Below are positions 1-11,887 of a DNA stretch of 59,189 nucleotides, piece after piece. The stretch is taken from positions 6,761,758 to 6,820,946 of the forward strand of contig CM012955.1 of NCBI GenBank assembly GCA_000181795.3, read 5' to 3'. This stretch comes from Trichinella spiralis. Taxonomy: Eukaryota; Nematoda; Enoplea; Trichinellida; Trichinellidae. The position numbers and the translations under genes are program-made. Below the pieces are notes generated by a model. That model was not told the origin of the DNA. It worked only from the letters and a program-made list of their open reading frames with translations, and did not search any database. Each line of letters begins with the position of its first letter. Positions within the stretch are counted from its first letter, which is position 1.

Positions 1-2674
1 TTAAAAAATGTGCATATGGAATAGTGTCATTAATTGTTACAAAAAAACTATCCATGTTGTCACCTGAAAAAAGGAATGTACTTTAATAAAAATTGCTCCT
101 GATTTTCATTTAAGCAACAGTAACCTTCAAAAACAAAAACCTTTGTTTACTGAAATTTTTTGACTTAATACAATTCAGAGATAAGAATTATCCAAAATTA
201 TCACATTAGAAACCTATTTCGTCCAATATGGCAATCTTTTTATTCTATAAATTTCAAATGCTCAAACCGGCAATTTTATCAAATATCTCAAAAAATCAAA
301 TTCCCAACAATGCAGCTATAACTTATGCGTCAATACTTGATTTAGCGCGGCATGGTTCGAAACTGCATGTTTCATGTAAAAAAAATATTATATCCTGTAA
401 AGAAATGTTCATTTTCATTATCACTCATAGCAAACACATGGCAATTTGAATTCCGTTATTTGGGCAATGACTGTATTCTGTCATTCAAAGGGAGCAACAG
501 ATTCAGCATTTAGCGGTGGAAATAAATTCCAAATGCTGTAAAAAAATAAATGTATAAACAATTTATACCAAAGAAATCCTCCCGAGACTAGTGTTTTTAT
601 GAATGTTTGGAGATATCCATTCAGAAGTTCAGTTGAACAAACGACTTGTATTCAAGAAAATGGCTAAAAACTCTTTTATAATTTCGTCGTAATTGCAAAC
701 AATTTTGTACAACTTGAACAAACATTAATTTTCAATAATACGCAATCGTGGCTTTGCTGAGAAATCTGCGAATACGACTAGTTAAGAGGGTTAGCATTTA
801 TTGTAAAAATGTACATGAACATAAATAACAATAAAAGTGACATTGTAGCAATATTAATTCTATGGATAATAATAAAAAACATAACATTTGAAAATATTTT
901 GGAAAGGTAAACAGCACATTCAGAACATATGAATAATTTAACAGTTTGACACAGAATACAAAGGTAACATAAATGATTGCAAATGAAAACCCTTTTAATG
1001 TGAAATCAGTTTATCGAAACAATTCTCAGAACTACCCTGTCTATTAGTGATGTTGCTCTCATTTTTCATATCTTCCCTATTGCATACTTTTGACGGATTT
1101 CAACGTGTTTACCTATTGGAGTGTATTATGTCATGAATCGCCTTGGATTTTAGCATCTGATTAATAAGGATAGAAATATAAAAAACAACGACTAGAAATA
1201 TTTGCAAAACAGTATCAAAATTAAAAATTAAGTATTACAAAATTAAATTTCAGCACATTGTGCTTCATATGATCAGAAATTTACAGATGCATGCTAATTC
1301 TCTGCATTTAATTATGATCACATTTATCAAAAACAAACAAATATATTTTCCAATGAAGCACTAATTGAAAATGATTTGTTAATTTAATTATTTTGATGCT
1401 ACATTTAATAAATTTAATTTTTATCAATATCACCTCTATCAAAAGTTCAATGCTGGAACTTAACATTTCAAAAACGTGCTTTAATTTAACGACTATATTT
1501 AAAAAATTAAAAAATTTAATACGTAAATTTTTATAATGCATACACTTTGAATGCAAACAAAAAGAGAATGTGACATTAGCAAATATTAGTATCAAGCTCC
1601 ACTCCAGAATCCATCAAAGGGTTAAAAGCGGACTTCAGTAGTAGTTTCGTATTACGATAATAAGCTGAGAGACCAGATATTGTTAGTCACTTTAGTCAAA
1701 CAAACAAGCACATTGCTACTGGCAACAAAACGCTTCTGGAAAATTGAATTTGCATATTCGCAAAAGCAATGTTATTCGACCTAGTTTACCTGCACTAACA
1801 CTCAACTGTTTTTCTTGAATCATCTGGGCAGTATTACAAAAAATATTTAAAATTGTCAGTAATGTAAAATATCAAAACATATCAAATAAATCTCATTCAT
1901 AATAAACTATCCTAATTACTGAACATCTAAAACAACTGCCAGCAAACTGTCCTCCATAAAATTGTTCAAATTAAAGACTTTCAAAAGATATCAGGTGGAT
2001 AACTGAATATTGTTCATCAATTAAAAAAGAGCATAAGTTTTTGTTGCCTTCACGTGATAAATAATTAACTCAGATAACTTTATCTGACGGCATTGTTAAA
2101 TTCATTTGTAGTCAATATTATCAAGTTAACTAAAAATGTTGATATACATCACGTCAGACGAACAACCTTCACGTAAAGTATCTCAAAAATGCAATACAAT
2201 AATTCAACTTTTATATTGAATTTCGTTGATGAGAAATGAAATTTTATTTTGACAAATGAAGATTCATATGGGAATTCAAGAATGTTTGGATAAACGTTTG
2301 TGTTCGTCAGGTTGAATATTATGCAGAAGAGAGAATTGTGGGCAACAGCTGAATTTCAAAAATATATTATCAAAGCAGCGCTAGCAAAAAAATGATTAAA
2401 CTGTGTAACAATTTGTACTCATTTCTTGCCGTTTCAACGACTGGATTTTCATTTTTAAGCCCTAACCACAAAAACTGCTAATTCTAAGGCAAAAATGTAT
2501 ATAGCAGTGCTTACAAATTTGAAAATTTCCATTAAATCTATTTAAAAACAAAACAAAATATAGTAAATTTTATTTTCAAGAATTTTTAACATTAAAACAA
2601 AGAACAGCATTTCTATTGAAATTATTTATAAAAGCGAATATTATTAAAAACAGTGCTGCTGATCGAATCAGCTT
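1..2674. other. AT-rich intergenic stretch
   Basis: No gene can be supported here. Open frames are short (under 100 codons), run through AT-rich sequence and lack recognisable motifs or paired splice sites. The right part, from about 1.8 kb, contains members of the decayed repeat described separately. Confidence 0.6.
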
Positions 2675-4260
2675 TCATGACGACTGCTCAAGCATTTGTT
2701 GAAGAATTTCACTGTCCAACGGCGCCGTCTGTCCCGGTGGTGGTAGCAAGTCAAGGAATTTATTCACGTTTTGCTTTGTCTGCTGGATCTTCTTTTTTCT
2801 TTCCTTCTTCCCCAACTTTACTGCTCTGTAAATCATATACCCAAATGCGACCAACACGCACAAAGCGGAAAGCACGAAAAGCGCGAAAGTACCTTCCTTC
2901 CACATCGCAATTTAATGCAACTATCAAGCTCGAACTTTGATAAGAACTAAAGAACGCGGCATACAAGACGTAACTCATGCTTTAAAGTGTTTAAACAATT
3001 TGGCATTCAAACTTGTTTAAATAACAGCACTGACTTCTTTAAAGTAACCTCATAATGTTAAATTATTTAGAGCAGAAGTTATTTTTAATTCAAATTTGAT
3101 AATTGCAAAATTGAAACTGAACACTTAATTGTGTATGGGAAATAGTTTCTAATTGTTATTCAAATATTTTACAGAATTAATTTTCTCAATTTCCTCATCA
3201 ATACATACTTCTTCAACTGTTATATTTGCATAAACTTGCCATGAAACCATTCAAATAACAGTACTTTTTTCTTTTTCTTCTTTTCTTACAATTTTCTTCT
3301 ATGCTTCATACATCTAATGCATGGATAAATCAATCATTTATCGTAAAATTGGCCTTTACTACTTTACTCTTTTCAAATACAACAAGTCCTGTTTACTCAA
3401 ATAACAAGTAACTTCACGTAGCGTATCTCGACAAAGAATATGTGGACGAACTGAAATTTCAATTGCTGCTAATCGTGGTTCGGCCTTATGTCACCCGGTT
3501 CTCCATTCTGCTACATTAACTAAAAGTGACAAACATTAAAACAAATGTGCACCATATATGCACGTCCATGTTTATGCATACATTACAACTTACACACAAT
3601 ATGCTAAACTGAAAACAACATTTTCAAGAAATAATATGCAAAATAAAAAATACAACTTAGCTTAACAGGTGTTTTATCATCGTTCATACCTATCATATTA
3701 ATTTCACGCGCTTCTCAGCCACAATTAATTATTTAAAAAACATTAAATAAAATAAACAAAAGAAGATGTATCTCTTTTATGTATACTCAACAGATTTTTC
3801 AAGATAAACGTATTTGCATATTTGAAAAGCAGCCTTCACGTAGCGTTATTGGACATAGCTTAAACTGCACTTGAAATGAATTCCCTTTTCTACACCCATC
3901 TCGATAATGTTACAAAAAACATCAATAAAAAATGGTCATTAATCTGAAATGAATATTAAATAAATTTCAACTATAATAAACGAACATCTATAACAACCGC
4001 CAACCAACAGCTCATTAAGATTGACGTACAGTTTTTTCAAAAATTATTTTCATCTTCATCAAGAATGTCATTAAAGAAATTCATATTAGAATGGTCAATA
4101 ATTTCAAATATTAAAACATCTTCTTGCATCTATTCCATTTATAACAGGCTAACTATTATAATAATTGAACATCTTAATAACACTTCCAACAAACTGTCTG
4201 CTAACTTAGACGCAAAACTCTCAAACTCATGATACAGCATTGCTTAATAATGCAATCAAT
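1800..4260 (+). repeat. decayed dispersed repeat unit, at least three members
   Basis: Related but diverged blocks recur. The GAACATCT...AACAACTGCC...CAACAA-type segment begins near 1921, 3982 and 4167, each preceded by similar AATAAACTAT-like sequence. An eight-base core CTTCACGT recurs near 2048, 2167, 3412 and 3834, three times followed by TARMGTATYTC-like bases. The blocks are too decayed to draw ends or assign a family. The small membrane-protein gene sits among them. Confidence 0.4.
2675..2905 (-). CDS. small single-pass membrane protein (76 aa)
   Basis: The frame encodes a complete 76-residue protein with a real ATG. Residues about 6-27 form one strongly hydrophobic helix (FALFVLSALCVLVAFGYMIY region). 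A basic stretch with GKKERKKK follows, which by the positive-inside rule would lie in the cytosol. The C-terminal tail is Pro-, Gln- and Glu-containing and ends in EQSS. The arrangement resembles many short integral membrane proteins, but I do not recognise the family. The block is less AT-rich than its surroundings, which supports coding. An overlapping frame from 2978 is open only because of this gene. No splice acceptor is clear at the ATG, so an upstream exon could exist. Neighbouring DNA on both sides is repetitive and gene-free. Confidence 0.6.
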   Translation of the reverse strand: MWKEGTFALFVLSALCVLVAFGYMIYRAVKLGKKERKKKIQQTKQNVNKFLDLLPPPGQTAPLDSEILQQMLEQSS

Positions 4261-7200
4261 ATACATTTTCAGTTACACTTTTAAGCAATTACAAAATAAG
4301 TGAAGATACGCGTAACTTAACTAAACAAGCGTCTTCTCCTGGTCGAGAATTTTCTAGAAATTATAATAAAATAAGCAAAAAATCAAATCTACTTTATGGG
4401 CATAAGACCGTCTTTTCATTGAAAACGGAACAACATTCACTATCAGCATATCGTTAGCCAACAATTATTACAACTGATGTCGCAAAAGCAAATGAACAGC
4501 ACTCACAAACAAATTTACATAAAATTCATCGGTGAACAAATACTATGTCCATTGTTCCCTCTACGGGCAAGACAAAATTTTGCTGCACGTTACCTGAAAA
4601 GCAAATATATAGAGAAATTTCTCACAAACAAATTTCGATGTCAACAAAACAAGTATCATTTCTGTTTGCCTTCCGATAACATAATTCGAATAAATTAAGC
4701 AATAAAGTATTTTTAATAACCATTACAATCGGCAAATCATGTATCATCAAAGTTAAGAACTGCCTTATAATGTTCAAAAGTTGAAATCAATGTAAAAGAT
4801 TGTCATAAATTATCAATGCATACATAAATTATCAAAACATAAGCATTATTCATCATCTAATATTTTAAAGTTTGATAAATAAAAAATCTACAATTTAGTT
4901 ATAATACATGCCAAGTGAACTTTAAACTGTCTAAATAAAAAATCTTAAACTTCGTAAAAAATTATTCAGAAATTACTTTTTAAGACTTCGTATTTTAGAT
5001 TGAAAAAATCACTTTTAAAAACGGAAAAAGTACATTTCACAGAAAATATACAATAAAACAATTAATTATAAATGATTTTAATATAAATACACCCCTTCAA
5101 AACAATCAGAAAAAAATCTACATTGATATTAAACATTTAAGTCGATGCAAATTCTTTTAAACTATTTATTGCCCATTTTTTACGTTCACCAATTTTTAGT
5201 CAAATGGAATTTTACATTTTCCATTTGTAATAAACTCAGAAAGAAAAATAACATTTCCTTCTCTAAGAATAATTAATGATTCATAGACATTGACAACATT
5301 AATTATGTTATAAACTATGTAAGCCATCTTCAGTTTGCGCTTAATTATGTTACAATGAATCATTTTGTAAATACATAAAAAAATAATACGAAGTAACAAG
5401 CTGTTTTCCTGTGAAAGAAATAATCTTTAACAAGGATAAGCTTATAACCTGTAAAACTGAAGTTGCTTAAACTGAAGTTCACTTCATGAATATTGATCAG
5501 CCCACAGCAAATAACGTTAAGCAAGCAAGCAAGCGTATCATTTTTCATAGGACAACTTTTTCATGAAAATTGAAAAGCTTAATTTTGAAAACCGATGCGT
5601 TAAACAACCTCGCCTCGTTGCATAAAGCTTCAACGTCTAATTTCATCTTATTTTGGATAGCTTATTCTCAGCGTGATAGAAAAAATAAAATTATTATATT
5701 ATTCATTTATATTGCACTACTATTTTGAAATTTCAAAATGCATTCACACAAATCTATTCGATAACTTTCAAGATGAAATTTCAAGAATTATAAAACAGTA
5801 ATATTTTATTATGCTCAACAGTTTCATTTACTGGTAATTAAGCATCTTTTCTATGAAATCCTTTGCATCAAAATTTTCTGATCTTTTGATCAAATTCAAT
5901 ATGTCACTTTAACATGCTGTGTGAAGCTGCAGCAAGAATTATCCAGTACATTTTAAATAAACAGAATCCAAAAATGGTTAAATAACTATCATATAACACA
6001 AGAAAACTGCCGGTGCTAAACTTTCTTAAAGCTCAACGACGATGCGTAATTCTAAAGCCATTCAAATACTTGTCTTACTTATTTCTATTTATTTATCATT
6101 TATCACAATCTGAGAAAACAAAATTGCTAACATAATTGCTAATTATTGGGAGTTATTCATTAATATTCACTATCCCCACAATTCATAATTATAATAAAGA
6201 AAATAACTTTACCCATGTAAAAATGTAACGAATTAGAAAAATGTTTCGTTGAAGATGTTGACAATATTGTGCAAGTTTTATGCTACCTTTGTTGCTTGCT
6301 ATCTAATTTGCAATAACATCGTAATTTTGGTCGAATAAACAATTTGCTAAAACGCACTATAACACATTTAGTATTTGTAGAGCTAAAACATGTAAAATTG
6401 TATCAAATATGTAATAGGGATTTCTTATTTTAGATGAATTTCCATACTGTATTGTGAGTATTCTTTAAAGAAGAAATTTTGAAAATCAGGGATACTGTAT
6501 TACCTACAAAAGAATATGCAGGAGCAATTGATATTAGAATTGACATTTTTTTGCTCGTAAAAATTGAAAATCAATAAAATAAACTTTTATGGCTAATCTT
6601 CAAATTTGTTTTCAATATATTATGACCATTTGTTTTCCTTAATCATTCATAGCCCCATTTGGTAGATAGTACCCCGATGAACAAGAAATCATGAATTGAG
6701 TTGACAAGATTGAAAATGCTTAACAAATCTTTCTAATTAATTTAATTCAACTACCTGAAACACAGATTTTCAAAAATATTATAACTGTAATGTTTACTGT
6801 TTTAGATACGTTTAAAAGGTTTGTAATTTTTCGTTGAAAGGGCTTTATGTTATCCTTATATTTTTTTCTAAAAACTTCCAATAAATTTTCAATAACATTT
6901 TAATGCACCGTCATTTGATACAAGAAAATATATTTCCTGAACAGCATTCAATTCATTTTGTCTGTTAATTAATATTCACTGTTGATCAGTGTTATATTAT
7001 TATTCATGTATATTAGGTTTCTATTTCGACAATGAAAATTTGTCGTCTGTTCACATTTATATTTTGTGCATATATGTTGTCACTAGCCATTATAAATATA
7101 TTAAGTAAACTGCCATAATTCAAATAATTCTGTATTACGTAAGTTACTTTATGTTTAATATTAATATTCCTTTTAAAAAATAATGATTCCATTTTACGGA

Positions 7201-7330
7201 TGTACAGCATGTTACTTAAACTTTTAAATTTAAAACCTGCACTCCGTTTTTTAATTTATACAAGTTACGTTTAAAGCTCACGAGAAAACTCTGTCATTTC
7301 ATTGCTGTTTTGTTTGCTGTGTGGCGGCTC
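2906..7330. other. intergenic, no gene supported
   Basis: Apart from decayed repeats at the left and the start of the long direct duplication near 4280, I see no coding signal. A 73-codon frame at 4477-4698 has an ATG but no motif. Its near-identity in the second copy only reflects the recent duplication. Confidence 0.5.
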
Positions 7331-8457
7331 ATGCCGATGCTTTGTAATAATCTTCATTTTCCGGATGTGATAGATAACAAGTGGCAGATACTTCAGCGTC
7401 TCGGTGCGGGCGGTTTCGGAACCGTATACAAAGTTTCAGAAGTGGGTGATGAAGAAAGTCGTTACGCTGCAAAGGTAAAAAAGTATATATTTCTAGCTGA
7501 TAGCGAATCCATAAATTATATATCAATTAACCAAAATGTGTGCTCCTTGTATCATGGATAATATGAAATTACGCGTTTTGAAAAAAATTTAATTATATAT
7601 TATTTTTGCAATTTTCAAATGCAATGTACTGAAAATTGATGAAATTTTAAATCTCAAATGATTTTACTTAGAATTTTGTATTAGACCAATGTTCCTTGTC
7701 CAACATTTTCTTTAAATTACAGGTTCAGATGGGAAGGGACGGCGAAAAAGTGATGCGGACAGAAGTTAAAATTTTGTCGGCACTTCAGGGTAAAAGCTCA
7801 CGTATCTGTCAGCTAATTGCTTGCGGAAGCGACAACAAAGTCAACTATATTATTATGAACCTCACTGGAAGAAACTTGAAAGATTACAAAAATTCTTTTC
7901 GTGGCAAACACCTGCCTCCTGTGGATGCACTCAAGATTAGTATTCAATGCATTGAAGTGATCAGAGAAGTACATGAAGCAGGTTTTATCCACAGAGATGT
8001 AAAGCCTGAAAATTTTGCAGTTGAATTCACAGGAAGCGCTGATAAAATTTACCTTCTCGATTTTGGTATTGCGAGGCAGTACCGTTTCAAAGACGGTTCA
8101 CTGCGTCCAGCGCGTAAGGCTCCACTCTTTTATGGAACTCCTGAATACGCATCCCTGAATGCCTTTGATGAAAAGGAACTTGGCCGGCATGATGACCTAA
8201 TATCGTGGTTTTACATGGTCGTTGAATTTTACGGGGGTTTCCTACCATGGAAACCATATAAAAATAATATGAAGCTTTGCGGACAAATCAAGAGAAAGAA
8301 CTTCAGATCAACAACGTGGTTAAAGAATTTGCCTGAAGAATTTACTGAAATATATGAAACCGTTAGTAAAATGAATTATGAAGAAGAACCAAAATATGAA
8401 AACTTTATTGGAAAGCTAAAAATGATTCTGAAGCGAGATCACGGTATAAACTACTGA
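7331..8457 (+). CDS. TTBK/casein-kinase-1-like protein kinase, copy A
   Basis: Two coding exons, 7331-7474 and 7723-8457, flank a 248-bp GT-AG intron in phase 0 and give 292 residues. I chose the ATG at 7331; the frame opens earlier only through a TTG. Kinase landmarks: glycine loop LGAGGFGTVY (24-33), Lys48 in AAK, Glu62 in helix C, HRDVKPEN (138-145), DFG (161-163), GTPEYAS (187-193 region) and GRHDD. The HRDVKPENF plus LLDFGIARQY plus LPW pattern is that of the CK1/tau-tubulin-kinase group. All residues needed for Ser/Thr phosphotransfer are present, so it is probably an active cytosolic kinase. The protein is essentially only the catalytic domain, as in the expanded nematode TTBK-like family. 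Substrate is unknown. It may be an allele of copy B rather than a separate gene. Confidence 0.9.
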
Positions 8458-9835
8458 ATCAATTTATAATTTTTAAATTATTTGCATGCTATATCATTTT
8501 TTATGTAATGATTAAAGTGTATTCATTTATGAACATTTATCTTCATGTCATACCTTCTTTCAATCAATAATGTCACTTCAATATATCACATATTATTTAT
8601 AGTGATGATAACGTTTCATCAGTACATTCTGATTTTTCAAAATTTCCTTATGCTTTTCTTTCCCCGTTTAAAATTGTATTTATTTCATTCGCATAACAGA
8701 AGCAATAAAGCAATTAACAAAAAACCGAATATTTTAACTGGAAAAATGTTTTCATAAATTTCCCTACATTTACTTATTACTGTACTGTTCACATCGTTCA
8801 ATGTTATTCTAAAATAACATTCATCGCTAGCTTCGAGTGACAGTTTTTTGTTAAATCTCACAAAATTGCTTCTATCTAATCTCAGCCACATATTGCAATA
8901 GACTAAATAATAAAAAGATCTCTTCAAAATTTTAGGTGAATTTCTTGTGCACCGTTCACCAGAGCTGCTGGTATTTATGCTTTATCCATGCAATAAAATA
9001 ATGTTTTAACTGTTAAACAAACGAAACAAAAATTCTGAAATATTCTATCCATAAAAATATATTCACCTGACTGAACTCTTAATCTGTATCACAGGAAACA
9101 TCAATCGACTCCATTTCAATAATATTAACTGAAACTGCAAAAATTAATAAGAAAATAATTTCAAAAGTAACTTACTTTACCAACTAAATATGACACAGCT
9201 AATTGACATTCATCGTCGTGCAGAATGATGTACTAAAAACGCTGGATTTCCTTCTTCCTAAAAAGCCAATTGTTTTGCTAACAATCTGTCAATGCGATGC
9301 AAACTTATATGTTCGCAATGTTGATTATAAAGAAGGCGTATTAGAATTTTTTATCAAGTATATAAAAAAACAACAGAGAGATTAATACAGCTCGTAAAAT
9401 GTTGCATAATTCCATTTATTCGTGCCCAGATTGCATTGCGCAGAATTCATTTATGTATACATGCAGCGTTTACTTGAAAATAAAATACGCAGAATTCTAT
9501 TTTTGTGAATCAATTAATTATTTAATAAATATAACAATCTTATAAGCAATATAATTATGAGCAATTATTACAATAACATTACATACCTTGATGCATATAC
9601 TTTTATGGGTAAAAAGATTTCATTACCAAAAAATATATAGAACTACTCCATTAGCATGCAGCATCACATGCCCAATTCTAACAGCTTTTAAGGTGAAGAT
9701 GATTTTTTCCACGCAAAATTTTATCATATATTCTAGCACTGCTCAATTTGGTAAATAAAAAATGTAAAACATATCAGATATGAAAAAAGTTCGAATCAAA
9801 GTCATCAGTTATACAATACAAGATAAATATTGCCT
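8458..9835. other. downstream of kinase gene, no gene supported
   Basis: AT-rich sequence with AATAAA-like hexamers shortly after the kinase stop codon and short open frames without motifs. The matching stretch of copy B is 16067-17444. Nothing further can be supported. Confidence 0.5.
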
Positions 9836-9974
9836 GGCGTGAGCAAAAAGAGACTCCATCGATCAATTGGAAAATTCCGTGTCTACCAATCACGGTCGGC
9901 GTGAGCGAAAAGAGACTACGCGGGTGAATTTTCGACGAAAAGCGGAGCAACACAGCCCTCACGCTAGTATAAAA
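9836..9974 (+). promoter_or_regulatory. paired direct repeat upstream of a TATA-like box (copy A)
   Basis: GGCGTGAGCAAAAAGAGACT at 9836-9855 recurs as GGCGTGAGCGAAAAGAGACT at 9898-9917. TATAAAA follows at 9968-9974, and then a GC-richer stretch. The same arrangement is in copy B (17445 and 17507). This could be a core promoter reading rightwards, but no convincing downstream coding exon was found on the plus strand, so the role is uncertain. Confidence 0.3.
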
Positions 9975-10400
9975 CTAGCCGTTCATTTTTATCTTGATCT
10001 GTTGCTGAAGTTGCTGCACACGTAGAAGCGTGAAATTGCGTTTTGCAATAGCCTGCTTTACTGACTATGCAACGATTGAAGCTGTCGTTGTTGTTATCAT
10101 GACTAGTTCAGCACCGCGTGCGTGCAAAGGAATGACAGACGCAAGATGTGCATGCAGTTGAGAACGACCGGCAGGCACTTTGTCAGATTATCAGAATTCA
10201 GTAGAGTTGATGCAGAAAATGCAAAATGATATTTTAGTGTATAATATTCAAAATATTAGAAGCTGACATCAAAGCAAGTTACTCTCTTAATAATTTACAA
10301 ATAACAGTTACTATTCGTTAAATTCCAATACAAGAAAATACAAATATTAGATTCATTTCATAAAATTTATAGTTTTTGAGAGAAACCTTTATTAAAATTA

Positions 10401-10654
10401 CTAAAATGTGCTTATACCTATTCGCTTCGCTGGGGTCGCTTGATGTAAATTCCAATTATTCCCCAAACCGGTTGTTGCATAGAACTGCAGCATGTGGGAT
10501 TATTCATGAATGCGTAAATCCCCGTCATGATAGATGTCAAAGGCACCGAAGAAAAACTTACGCCATCATTCGACGTTCTGTAAAAATTTTCTATGTATGG
10601 GGCACGTTTTGTGCGAGGGTAGGTTGCGCGCAGGCAATCAAAACTCCACAGCAT
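10401..10654 (-). CDS. candidate tiny spliced gene, copy A (58 aa)
   Basis: Two minus-strand exons, 10654-10562 and 10484-10401, are separated by a 77-bp intron with a strong donor (GGC then GTAAGT) and acceptor (CTGCAG). The join is phase 0 and the frame then runs to a TAG. The product has 58 residues. It has two Lys-Arg pairs (TKR near residue 16 and AKR near 51) bracketing a segment that starts APYIENFYRTSN and contains GLGNNW. Dibasic sites flanking a short peptide are typical of neuropeptide precursors. A signal-peptide-like start (MEISVRYLLF) lies upstream in the same frame at 10759 but is separated by stops. Further upstream, a TATATAAG box and a GTAAGT donor suggest a minus-strand promoter and 5'UTR intron. 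Unrecognised; it could also be a decayed gene. Confidence 0.35.
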
Positions 10655-10932
10655 TCAAAACAAACAAGCAATTTTTAATTGGGTTGAGTAAATAAAATTG
10701 AGAGTAACGCTAGCTCAAAAGCAAGCAAAATAATAGATATCGCACAGAAATTTCCATCTTCACTACTCAAAGAATGATTCTGACGAAAAACCATTTCGTA
10801 GAAAATACTTCCAAAAACGTGGTATACTATGCCTACTTACACTGAAAAGCACCTGCATTTTCTTCAATTGAATTACAGAAACCATTGAAGTTCTCAAGTT
10901 TGAATTCAACCGGTAATCAGTTTGCCAAGAGA

Positions 10933-10940
10933 CTTATATA
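10933..10940 (-). promoter_or_regulatory. TATA-like box for a leftward transcript (copy A)
   Basis: TATATAAG on the minus strand lies at the edge of a GC-richer block (about 10950-11210). About 95 bases downstream comes a strong donor (GTAAGTAGG at 10840), and an acceptor (TTTTTCGTCAG) lies at 10781-10780. Together these suggest a leftward transcript with a 5'UTR intron that leads into the tiny spliced ORF. Copy B has the same signals 7609 bases on. Confidence 0.35.
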
Positions 10941-11601
10941 CTGTACTGAGTTTCGTAGGAGACACGGTCACTGGGGAAGCGAGAGTGATCTCTTTTGCTA
11001 AACTGCGGCGCCGCTTCAATTCTGCTGTCGCTCTTTTACAAATGGCGGCTGCAACTCAGGTGGCTTTAATTCACGTCCATTTGGTCTGGAACTGTACAGC
11101 CGCTATTTTGTCTTCTCTTTGTATTTTCCCCAAGGGAAACATACGACGGTCCTGCAGGGAGTGCAATATCAGGCCGACCCGTGACGAACGGTGGTGCAAG
11201 CCCGCGATCGCCTGTCTAGCTATTCAAAATCATTTGCAAATTCATATTGAGTCCACTTGGGATGCAAACTACACAATAAAATCATAAAAACAGATAGTTG
11301 CATTGGAACTACAATTTGAAACAGTGAACATTGAACTGTTAATGAAATGTATGGAATTTAAATATGGAAGGGTCACATAAATTGCGATGCCTCTGTCATC
11401 ATTTCCGGCTTGTTCCGTTGCCGATGTGCAGTGGGCTGGCTTCTAGGCAAGATCGGCTGTTCCAGCGAGGGCGGGTCCTCCAGGGCCAGGGTACAGTTGG
11501 CACTACAGTTAACCACTCTGCGAGAGCATCTGATAACTGGTGATAATATACTATGTAATTAAAGCAGTCAACGTTTATTTTTCATTTAAAATGTTAACAA
11601 A
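10941..11601. other. GC-richer blocks of unknown role
   Basis: Two blocks (about 10950-11210 and 11400-11530) are clearly richer in G and C than the surroundings. The first may be the upstream promoter region of the leftward transcript. The second lies next to the mariner relic and could be another worn repeat. The 121-codon plus-strand frame crossing the first block has no motif. Confidence 0.35.
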
Positions 11602-11877
11602 TCAAACAAGAATTATATTCTCATCACTGTTCACCAAATCGGGCCATCGTTCCGCTAGCTTATCAATGAGTTGATGATAGAAATCACAAAGTCTTGACTC
11701 GAAGAATTCATGGAACCACGTTTTCAGTTAAACATCGTTGTTAAATGAAACGCAATGCAGAACGCTGGACAGCGACCAGAAAAGATGATAATCTGTCAGT
11801 GCTGTATCAGGAGGCGAATACCGTAGGTTCGGTAGAACTATCCAACCCAGCTTCCTTCCTTGAAAGGAAGTGCACGA
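11602..11877 (-). mobile_element. mariner transposase 3' fragment, copy A, cut by the gap
   Basis: This is the counterpart of the transposase remnant at 19211. It covers the end of the coding frame (TWFHEFFESR, then the SERW-like segment AERWPDLVNS) and the DYHLF region, and stops at the N run. In the last 100 or so bases it differs from copy B at many more sites than the rest of the duplication. Either the contig end is of poor quality or reads from another mariner copy were mixed in. Confidence 0.7.
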
Positions 11878-11887
11878 NNNNNNNNNN
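11878..11887. other. assembly gap of 10 N
   Basis: Ten consecutive undetermined bases separate the two copies of the 7.6 kb repeat. The length is likely an arbitrary scaffolding value, so distances across it are not reliable. Confidence 0.98.

Larger units (their letters stand above)
4280..11877 (+). repeat. long direct duplication, copy A (7.6 kb)
   Basis: Everything from about 4280 to the gap at 11878 recurs in the same order and orientation 7609 bases further on (11888-19486). Offsets are constant for all landmarks, for example kinase exon 1 (7331 and 14940) and the tiny spliced ORF (10654 and 18263). By eye the copies differ at roughly 1 percent of bases, a few of them small indels. The last 100 or so bases before the gap differ much more. 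Copy A ends exactly at a run of 10 N and copy B begins exactly after it. That is the pattern expected from two overlapping haplotype contigs placed end to end. Confidence 0.95.

Noticed and set aside
7310-7330. Longer kinase start
   Set aside because: The frame opens at 7310 only through a TTG codon; the first ATG is 7331 and gives a normal kinase N-terminus.
10922-11287. 121-codon plus-strand frame and its partner in copy B
   Set aside because: No motif, alternative start codon, different lengths in the two copies, and it overlaps the likely promoter of a minus-strand transcript.
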